Positions 52,539-64,000 of a stretch of DNA of 64,000 nt are shown in pieces; within the stretch, counting starts at the first letter, position 1; each line of letters starts with the position of its first letter. Below the pieces are notes generated by a model. That model was not told the origin of the DNA. It did no database searches and was given only the letters and a program-made list of their open reading frames with translations. This DNA is from Portunus trituberculatus (lineage: Eukaryota > Arthropoda > Malacostraca > Decapoda > Portunidae): NCBI RefSeq assembly GCF_017591435.1, contig NC_059268.1:9086684-9150683 (forward strand). Reading direction: 5' to 3'. Both the position numbers and the translations under genes were made by a program.

Positions 52539-53856
52539 ACACAATCTTTCTGACACGAAACCACGCCTAGAAAACATACCAACACCCGGGAATATTGACG
52601 TTACGCAGGAAGAAGAGCGGAGGTAACTGGGTCGTGGCGAGGGCGAGCGAGGGTGAGGGGAGGGTGAAAGGCGTGCAAGGGCATGAGGAGGGGGGAGATG
52701 AAGGAAGGGGTCGCGTGAAGAGGGTGTTGTCAGGAGGGACCATCAATAGCCGCCACTCTTCCATCCTCCTTACCCTCCACCTTCCCCTGTGAGCCTCCCA
52801 CACCAGCCAGGCCGCCACGCCTTAAGAGGAAGCCCAGCTAATCTCAGTTGTCTCGGCTCTGCTCGCTACCTCGCCCTCCACCTCAACCCCTTCCTGTTCT
52901 TTACATCTTCTCTTTTCTTCGTATCCTTTTATTCCTTTTTTTTTTCTTCATTTGTTATTTTCTCCTTTCATTCATTCATTCAAGCTGTTTTCTTACTCTT
53001 AACGTTTTTCCTCAATGTCTAACTCATTTTCTTTTCTTCACTCTTCTTCCTTGTTTTCTTCTCTATTTTTGCTTTTCTCTTTTCATTCTTTTATTCAAGC
53101 TTTTTTTTCATCGTTTCTTCCTTTCCTCAATCCTGTCTTTTTCTTTTCCATCTTCCTTTCTTTTCTTCATTCCTTTTCTTCTTAGATTTTTCCTTTCTTT
53201 TGTTTTCATTCATTCATTCATTCATTCATTCATTCCTACTCTAATATCTTTCTTCTTCCTTTCTTCCTTTCTCAACTCTCTCTTACTCTTTACATCTCCT
53301 TTTATTTTCTTCATCCCTTTTTACCTCGAATTTTTTTTCATTTAGTTTTTCCTCCTTTCATTCATTCATTCAAATTGTTTTCTTACTCTTAATGCCTTTC
53401 TTTACCTCCTTTCTTCCTTTCCTTCGTGTCTTTCTATTTTCATTCACTCGTTCAAGTTGCCTTCCCTCCTTTCTATCGTTTATTTATTTATTTATTTTAT
53501 GGTAGTGGTCTCTTTTTTTATTCCCACGTGGAAGTAGGAGTCGTAGGGAAGTTTAGCCTTTTATAGTCGTGTGAGTTAAGTGTCTGTATGTCTCATTATC
53601 TGTATGTATAGTGGTGGTAGGTGCGGCTAGTTCTCAATGTGTACGTCGCGTCTCCGGTGTTCACTTGTCTCGTAGGGAACAAAGGGAAGGGAGTATAGTA
53701 AAAGTACCGATATCGTAAACGTGTTGGCATTGCAGGAATCCTTTTTTATTGTTTTTCTTCTTGTTTATTCAGAACGAGACAGGTGGATAAGGTAGGGTGT
53801 TTCTTGGGTGAAGGGTTGAAGCACGCGTGTAAATGTTCATAGTTGGCTCTCGAGCG

Positions 53857-53860
<4 letters not shown>
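52539..53860. other. Noncoding; G-rich patch, then T/C-rich degenerate repeats
   Basis: A G-rich patch at 52625-52740 is followed by T/C-rich DNA at 52890-53490. There CATT runs and a TTCAAGCTG-TTTTCTTACTCTTAA block recur (52978 and 53370), with related TTCAAG versions near 53094 and 53450. The long Phe/Ser-rich frames here are composition effects. Confidence 0.55.

Positions 53861-53894
<34 letters not shown>
53861..53894. repeat. (GA)n microsatellite
   Basis: About 34 bp of (GA)n. Confidence 0.95.
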
Positions 53895-55601
<1,707 letters not shown>

Positions 55602-55704
55602 ATATTGCCCAAAAGTACTCTTCTTGCTGAGTTTTTGTCGCATAAATATCTTCCTTGCCTCTAAATTCAAGTCGCATATATAGCAGTAGTAGCTTAGTAG
55701 TGAT

Positions 55705-55903
<199 letters not shown>

Positions 55904-56182
55904 TGAAAGGCTTAGTGTTCTCCTAGATATATCTGCCTGATTGGAAGATCACACTAGCAAAATGCCTTTACGTACACTTATCGCACGTCACGTTCAGTCA
56001 CCCTCCGTGTTGCAGATCTTGATAAGGGTCAGAAAGATCGTTACTTTTTTTCACCGTTCGCACACCATGGACCCCGTTACTTGTTGTGTAATAATGAGTC
56101 ATTTTCCCCGTGCCTTGTAATGAAGTTTATCATTTTGTTGGCAAACTTTCACTCAGCAGAAACATTATAACAGTAATTCATC
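55904..56182. other. Noncoding spacer
   Basis: Nothing recognised between the (GTA)n array and MITE copy 5. Confidence 0.45.
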
Positions 56183-56186
56183 TTAA

Positions 56187-56385
56187 CCCTTTCAATACCA
56201 TGACACGTTTCCATATTAATTTTGTCTACTATATTGTGATTTTATACATCTCCAGAAACTCATGTGAGGATTAAAAATTGTTAAAGATTATGGCCATTAA
56301 TCTTCTGACCTTCATAAACCTTTTCTAGTGTAAATTAGAATCGTCAAATCATGTCCATAACTCACGCGTCCCAGTACAGATGGGG
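56187..56385 (+). mobile_element. TTAA-flanked MITE, piggyBac-type, copy 5
   Basis: A 199-bp element between TTAA at 56183-56186 and TTAA at 56386-56389, in the same orientation as copies 1 and 3. Its ends are CCCTTTCAATACCATGAC and GTCCCAGTACAGATGGGG. The interior matches but is more diverged (for example TTTTATACATCTCCAGAAAC). Confidence 0.85.
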
Positions 56386-56792
56386 TTAATGTAATTGTAA
56401 AGGTGGCGTATATTTACATGATGGAAATATCCCCAACCAATGTCTTGCATATAATGTTACATAAGACATCATGTTCTAATTTCATAATTTTCCTTAACAC
56501 TGCAAGTTTTCTTTTCATACTGATGATGAAAACAAAAGCAAGTGGAGAAGATACAACAGTAAGAGTCGTCAATGAATAGCAGAAGTGGAGGACTAGTGCG
56601 CAGAACATCCAAACCTTCCTCACTTTCTTCCATGTACTATCTTTTTTTTTTATCCCTTTGGCTTACTGAAATGTCTCGAAAACCACAAGAGTTCGTAGGC
56701 TTATTCTGATCAGGACTTGAGGCGATTCCAGCAAGGGATCTGGATACAGCCTTCTAATACCATTCCCCGATAGCTAGCTATTTGTTCGTTTC

Positions 56793-56795
<3 letters not shown>

Positions 56796-56884
<89 letters not shown>
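56796..56884. repeat. (GT)n microsatellite
   Basis: About 88 bp of (GT)n. Confidence 0.98.
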
Positions 56885-56885
<1 letters not shown>

Positions 56886-57905
56886 TGTATTCTATAAGTT
56901 TAAATTTGCTGTCTTGTAATCTAGTGTTAGTTTTTACATTACTTATTTCGCGATTACTATTCCTAGTGCACTGTGTTTAATCAGAATGCTTAGCTCCTTT
57001 TCACGAGTTGCCTTTTTAAAAAAACATTGTGGTTGCGTTGTCTTAGCTTTGAACGCCTTAAGTGCGACCTAAAAAGAACCCACTTACTTCCGTTGATAAA
57101 CACAACACTCGTTTTCTGGAGAGGAGAATATGCGAGTGTATTTTGTAGAAGATAAAGAGGAAAGTTTTGTGCGTGTGGCTTACTTATTACCATATCAACA
57201 TGTTCCTTTGTGAAATGTTCGCACACTTTCTTTCCACATCGCAACTAAAGCAGAAACTGTGAGAATAAGCCTGCATTCCCCATAATGAAGCACATTACAC
57301 TTCCTTCTCTAAACTTACATCGAACTGAGCATACGAACCCACCAAGCGATCAGATCTTAGAAGTCAACACGCAGGAGTCTCACAGATGTCTCCCTTTCAT
57401 GATGCTTCCTCGACACGTTCTCTAAAATTAATGCTACTTCACCCTGATAGACGTGGAATTCGTGCTTACATTTCTGAGTGTGCCCGCCTTAATGCTGGTT
57501 TTCTCAGCTTCGTATTCCCTTGCTCCCCGCCTCGCCTACCCAGTGACTCTAAGCTTCGTCTCCTTGGCGCCGCCATCCTGTGCCTCTTCCTTTTTCATAT
57601 GTGTACATATAGTCACTCGAAGGTTTCTCCTCACCTCCTCACTAGCATTCATGTAAATATGACACCCTCGTACCTTTTTTTCATTTTTTCCTCTCCTTTT
57701 TTATCACGGGTAGGAAGGGAAGAGCGAGGGTGCGGAATGAGGTATATCAACAGAGCCACGTGTACCAGTGCTCTTCCCAGGGTGATGGAGGGGCTGTGGG
57801 TAAATAGTGGCGATGAATGCACGTAAAGTAAGAGCAGTTCGTGGTGAGTTGGTGATTTGAAATTGTTTTGTAACTGGTGGTTTTATTTTTTTTACTTTTT
57901 ATTTG

Positions 57906-57908
<3 letters not shown>
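56885..57908. other. Noncoding spacer
   Basis: No exon with both splice sites. The 146-codon frame at 57386-57826 shows no motif. Confidence 0.4.
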
Positions 57909-57967
<59 letters not shown>

Positions 57968-58039
57968 GTGTATCTTCATGTATTGCGTGTGTTTCTGACT
58001 TGATGTTCGAGGAGGTTCAGAGATGTTTCTGGGTTGTCA

Positions 58040-58122
<83 letters not shown>
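57909..58122. repeat. (TTA)n and (CT)n
   Basis: About 58 bp of (TTA)n at 57909-57967 and about 80 bp of (CT)n at 58042-58122, with a T run and an A run (58159-58173) after them. Confidence 0.97.
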
Positions 58123-58124
<2 letters not shown>

Positions 58125-58173
58125 ATATTTTTTTTTTCTTGTAAATCTTCCGTATGTCAAAAAAAAAAAAAAA

Positions 58174-59568
<1,395 letters not shown>

Positions 59569-60452
59569 AGTCTAACTTGAGACACAAAGTTATTGTCAGC
59601 GAAAACATAGTGATGATGGCGTTCGTCTCTCCCTTCTGGCTCCATCTGCCCGAATATAAATAAGTTTGTATGTTTGAGTGGCATATTTTCTCTCCGTTGT
59701 TGACCCCACCTGTCGTCCATCGAACTCAGGGTGTAAGATAAGACCAGCACTGTATTCAGCCCTCAGTGCCCGGGGACGCACCAGCACCGCATACAGCACC
59801 CGTTGTGGGACTCGTAATACCCATGAGGACTTGCTCTGTAACTTTTGAATGTTTATTGTGACGCAGGTGCATGTGCAAATTCTCGTCGTGTGGAAATCCC
59901 TGTTAGATGGAAAGTAAGTGACTGTCACACCAAATAAACAACCTTCCTAAATGTCTCGATGGGAACACGTAAACTTGTCGCTGCAGCCAAACAGATGCGT
60001 GTTTGTGTGTTTGTGTTTCAAATATGTTTTATAAATCATCCTTACTTGTAAAAGAAGATATTAATGTGTGCTGAAAATTGTATTATGGTTTTAGATTGGA
60101 ACTTCTGAGGAACAAGCGTAAAGAAAGAGAAAGAATTGTGTACTGTGAGGGAGTTGTGACGCAGCGAGTAAGGCAACAGGTGCTGATCACGCAACTCTCT
60201 TGTGGAAAACTCTGGAAACTTCAACTACGGAGATTTATAAGATTTACTAATATTTAGGAATATTAACGACGTAACAAGAGAAACACAAACTAGTCCGTCA
60301 GTTCTACATCAGCAGTTTAGTCTGAGGTGAAGCAAACACATGCAGCAGGTGCTAACGACTGTGTGAAAGAGGATTAGCATCTCCATCTCTCGTACCAGCA
60401 TCTAAAGGGTAAACCTTCCGACTCTACCATCCAAGCCACTTCCGCCGCCGCC
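59569..60452 (+). promoter_or_regulatory. Upstream region of the 85-codon exon, probable leader near its 3' end
   Basis: The last 100 or so bases before the ATG (60350-60452) are C-rich and end CCGCCGCCGCC, suiting a 5' untranslated region. An initiator-like TCAGTT lies at 60298-60303, but the downstream promoter position does not match its consensus and no TATA box was found. The start site is therefore unresolved. Nothing else was recognised in this stretch. Confidence 0.3.
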
Positions 60453-60707
60453 ATGATTGACTGGGTCAGCATTGTACGCCACTCCCGGCGTCGATTTAGC
60501 AACTATATGTATGCCGTGCCCACGAGAGTAAGGCGGCGAAGAAAGAGACCTATCCTTCCCTCTGCTGCTGCTGCAGCTTCCGCAGCCCTGGCTGAGGAGC
60601 GGGATGGCTACGGCGCCGAAGAGGAAGATGGGAGGGAGGCTGGGCGGGGATCAGATCCAGGAAGGTTCCACCCCTGTGATCTGTGTGGCTGTCTGCCCAG
60701 TAAACAC
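60453..60707 (+). CDS. First coding exon, 85 codons, unidentified
   Basis: The ATG sits in a strong Kozak context (GCCGCCATGA). Eighty-five codons run to a strong donor, CAC|gtgagt, in phase 0. The peptide starts MIDWVSIVRHSRRRFSNYMY, then has a very basic RVRRRRKRP (residues 26-34), an alanine run (about 39-47), an acidic Glu/Asp/Gly stretch, and ends FHPCDLCGCLPSKH. The closing C-x2-C-x-C with flanking His could be half of a zinc site completed by the next exon, or a lipid-modified cluster. No signal peptide is evident. It probably provides an alternative N-terminus; phase 0 matches the donors at 4670, 12168 and 17949. Family unknown. Confidence 0.8.
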
Positions 60708-60935
60708 GTGAGTAAAGCTCTCCGCCTTTCTAATTTGTTGACAATATAGCCTCACAACACTTTGAGAAGAGTTCGAAATCGAAATGCCGATTGACATTAC
60801 CAGCGAGTGCTAAAGGGTAAAAGAGAAGTGTTTCAGTGCATCATACTCTAGAAAAACACCTATCACTAAGTGATGCAGTGAAAGGTAAGGTATTGTTTCC
60901 ATGTGTGTATTGTTTTGTTTATTTATTTATTTATG

Positions 60936-60957
60936 TGTGTGTGTGTGTGTGTGTGTT
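60936..60957. repeat. Short (GT)n adjoining SINE 1 copy 4
   Basis: About 20 bp of (GT)n beside the SINE's 3' side (SINE on minus strand). Confidence 0.9.
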
Positions 60958-61247
60958 TCACTGTTTGATCTGCTGCAGTCTCTGACGAGACAGCCAGACG
61001 TTACCCTACGGAACGAGCTCAGAGCTCATTGTTTCCGATCTTCGGATAGGCCTGAGACCAGGCACACACCACACACCGGGACAACAAGGTCACAACTCCT
61101 CGATTTACAACCCGTACCTACTCACTGCTAGGTGAACAGGGGCTACACGTGAAAGGAGACACACCCAAATATCTCCACCCGGCCGGGGAATCGAACCCCG
61201 GTCCTCTGGCTTGTGAAGCCAGCGCTCTAACCACTGAGCTACCGGGC
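60958..61247 (-). mobile_element. tRNA-derived SINE, family 1, copy 4, with intact tRNA-like head
   Basis: The minus strand starts GCCCGGTAGCTCAGTGGTTA and folds fully. The acceptor GCCCGGT pairs with GCCGGGT (two G-T wobbles), the anticodon arm is CTGGC-TTCACAA-GCCAG (CAC), and the T arm is CGGGG-TTCGATT-CCCCG. After an unrelated 30-base link, the body (CACCTAGCAGTGAGTAGGTA, TCGAGGAGTTGTG, CCGAAGATCGG, GAGCTCTGAGCTCGT) matches family 1. It is probably not a functional tRNA gene because the body is fused directly to it. It is the youngest-looking or least decayed head. Confidence 0.88.
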
Positions 61248-61682
61248 GTGTATGTGTGTGTGTGGGGACGGGTGGTTGGGTGGGTGCAGAGGGGAGTGGA
61301 CGGATGAGAGTGTGAGTTTAGTCTGGGGATGGGAAGTTATGTAGAGTGGGGCAGACGGGACGTCTGTCATTGCTGCCAGTCGTCCTTAAAACATAAGCCA
61401 CCTGGCGTCTCCCACTCCACCTCCGCCAGCCCAGGGGGATGACACCTGGCAACAGCTTTGCCAGATATTAATAAGTGGCATTGTGGCACGAGCACACGTG
61501 AGCAGCGTGTTTGGGCGGAGACACTCCCAAGAGTCAGTAACCTGTGCGACACACAGACAGCGGCGCGATGTGTGGCAGACGTGTCTTTGCCCCGGGACAC
61601 ACGTGTGATGCAATACAAAGCACGCTGGTCTGCTGCTTACCTCATAAAGATGTTATAAACGTAACAAAGTCAAGATTGCGAT
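61248..61682. other. Noncoding spacer, GC-richer
   Basis: Short GTGTGGGG-type sequence at 61248-61290, then GC-richer DNA to 61640 with open frames on both strands but no splice sites. Confidence 0.4.
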
Positions 61683-61768
61683 AGGAATAATAGTAATAAT
61701 AATGATAGTAATAAGAGGTAATAATAATAAGAGTAATAATAGCGTTAATGATAATAATAACGATGATG

Positions 61769-61822
<54 letters not shown>

Positions 61823-61905
61823 GTAATAATAATAATAAATATAATAATAATAATAATAATGATAATAATAATGATAACAATTATAATGATATTAATAGTA
61901 ATGAT
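61683..61905. repeat. (AAT)n tract, imperfect flanks
   Basis: The core of about 55 bp of pure (AAT)n near 61768-61822 is surrounded by AGT/AAC/GAT variants. This suggests a decaying array. Confidence 0.95.
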
Positions 61906-62840
61906 TGAGTATAATAATAGTTACGTTGTAAAGGAAAGCGTAAACTCACAGTATTTGAGTTTATTTCCTGTTACACATTGAGGAAAACATATCCCATCTT
62001 CTGACCCGTCAAACTAAAATAGGTTAAAAATCATCCAAATGTAATAAGACACTTCCCTTGAGGAGGAGGAGGAAGTGACTGACCTGCTTGGCGTACAGTG
62101 TGAATCACTGGAGCTCTTCTGAGTTGTAGCAGCAGCAGCAATAGTAGTAGAAATAGCAGTGATTGGTAGTGGTGGTGATGATAATGTTGCTTCTGGTGGT
62201 GGCGGCGTTACCTGTTGTAGTCCATTCGTTATGAGTACAGGTGATCTAGTGGTGGAAACACACTGATGTCATGTTTGGTACACTCGTGTGCCTGTAACAC
62301 CTGTAACACACCGTGCAGCATTAGAGGAAGAGAGCCGTGTGCCGCACCTCCGCCTGAGCCCCACCTGTCGCCGCGTCTGCTGTCTTGCTCCTTGATCTCA
62401 CAACTTGCTTATTCTGCAAGGCGAGACGTTTGAGAAATGTCAACAACCTTCCACTGAAATGTTACAATAATATTTTTTGCTCGTGACTTCCATTAACTGT
62501 ATAATGTCCTCTACCCAAGCCCATCCTTTGCCGCTATACCTTTCTGCTTTAAAAATCAATAGTTTGTTCCTCTTTATACTTATATTGAGCCTCCTTCGGT
62601 CATTCCGTTTTCCGTTTCCACTGTGTTGCTATTACTATTAAAAGCTGGTCCTCTGCCGCACACCCATCCATGCATGTCAAAATTTACGTGTTGGTAGAAA
62701 TGTTTGAATGATTTTATCGCTGTGTACAGGAGACATTGGTTCTTACGAGTTTATAAAGATTTTGATGGATGTTTCTTCTCTTTTTCTTTTCTTAACCAGT
62801 ATTTATAGAGGTGAGGCATCAAAACTATGTGGCGAAGTTA

Positions 62841-62841
<1 letters not shown>
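61906..62841. other. Noncoding spacer
   Basis: Short AGC/AGT trinucleotide patches at 62128-62180. No exon recognised. Confidence 0.4.
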
Positions 62842-62909
<68 letters not shown>

Positions 62910-62918
62910 TGTGTGTGT
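62842..62918. repeat. (GT)n microsatellite
   Basis: About 75 bp of (GT)n with one GA interruption. Confidence 0.97.
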
Positions 62919-62924
62919 GGCAAC

Positions 62925-63026
62925 AGAAAAAGTCTAGAAAAAGACACAGTCAGTTGCCAGTTCCCGTGCAGGTGCGACATAATTAGCCAAAAGAAACAGA
63001 TAAATGTCTTGAAACTTCCCTCTTAA

Positions 63027-63028
<2 letters not shown>
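62925..63028 (-). pseudogene. LINE ORF2 end fragment (copy 4) between two (GT)n arrays
   Basis: The minus strand reads FKREVSRHLSVSFG, then a stop. This is the same C-terminus as the fragments at 28020 and 33440. It starts within two bases of the (AC)n on that strand and is only about 100 bp long. Confidence 0.62.

Positions 63029-63091
<63 letters not shown>
63029..63091. repeat. (GT)n microsatellite
   Basis: About 63 bp of (GT)n abutting the LINE scrap. Confidence 0.97.
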
Positions 63092-63093
<2 letters not shown>

Positions 63094-63219
63094 GTGAAGG
63101 GAAGGTACACAGGTGAATTAGCGACCGATCAAACTCTCCATTACCTGTCACTCTGATCCTCCTGCCTCGTAAATCTGAGCCGCCACTCCGGAGGTGATGA
63201 CACCCCGACACACGCACAT

Positions 63220-63310
<91 letters not shown>
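63220..63310. repeat. (AC)n microsatellite
   Basis: About 90 bp of (AC)n. It is complementary to the (GT)n 130 bp upstream, so the two could pair. Confidence 0.98.
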
Positions 63311-63312
<2 letters not shown>

Positions 63313-63419
63313 AGAAAAATGGCAGGAAATTTCATGATCCAATAAATGTGTCACTTGAAGAAAAGAATATGCACGTGGTTGTAATGCTCACCTTCAATTT
63401 TGTGAGAGTAATGGCAATG

Positions 63420-63423
<4 letters not shown>

Positions 63424-63494
<71 letters not shown>
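63424..63494. repeat. (GA)n microsatellite
   Basis: About 71 bp of (GA)n. Confidence 0.98.

Positions 63495-64000
<506 letters not shown>

Noticed and set aside
52848..53345. 165-codon Phe/Ser/Leu-rich frame that could pass for a membrane protein
   Set aside because: The hydrophobicity comes from T-rich DNA with CATT runs; overlapping frames look the same.
61177..61247. Functional tRNA-Val gene
   Set aside because: The cloverleaf forms, but the SINE body is fused directly after it and the element has the same flanks as other SINE copies.

Overview
This window looks like intron and intergenic DNA from a decapod-type crustacean. Three things point that way. It has an extreme load of long dinucleotide microsatellites, by a rough hand tally about a tenth of all bases. 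It has tRNA-derived SINEs, non-LTR retrotransposon tails and short TTAA-flanked DNA elements. Its few convincing coding exons are isolated, each ends at a GT donor, and the two internal exons follow an AG acceptor. The species call is inference; nothing here identifies it. There is no operon, rRNA gene, CRISPR array or sign of a prokaryotic or viral genome.

Gene content is sparse and all on the + strand. Two internal exons (4531-4670 and 12103-12168) join without breaking frame. Two long putative first coding exons follow: 16915-17949 (345 codons) and 60453-60707 (85 codons, strong Kozak context). Both start at ATG and stop at a strong donor. Every one of these donors is in phase 0, so the simplest reading is one large gene, or two neighbouring genes, with several promoters and alternative N-termini that splice to a shared acceptor beyond 64 kb. 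I could not name the protein. A possible small ATG-containing exon lies at 19327-19361.

The rest is repeats. SINE family 1 (four full copies and one degenerate fragment) has a valine-CAC-like tRNA head, and every full copy has (AC)n/(GT)n on both sides. SINE family 2 (three copies) includes an inverted pair at 2.4-3.2 kb. Five copies of a roughly 200-bp element with CCCCTTCAGTACC-type termini and TTAA target duplications look like piggyBac-type MITEs. One copy is nested inside another, and one has its empty target site preserved in an adjacent tandem repeat. Four fragments of the 3' end of one LINE family all lie on the minus strand.

Region by region: 0-6 kb, repeats, inverted SINE pair and first internal exon; 6-12 kb, microsatellites and a SINE; 12-18 kb, second internal exon, MITE, LINE tail and the 345-codon exon; 18-60 kb, mainly repeat-rich noncoding DNA; 60-64 kb, the 85-codon exon, a SINE with a nearly intact tRNA head, a LINE scrap and closing microsatellites. 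Most open frames are translations of microsatellites and were not called as genes.
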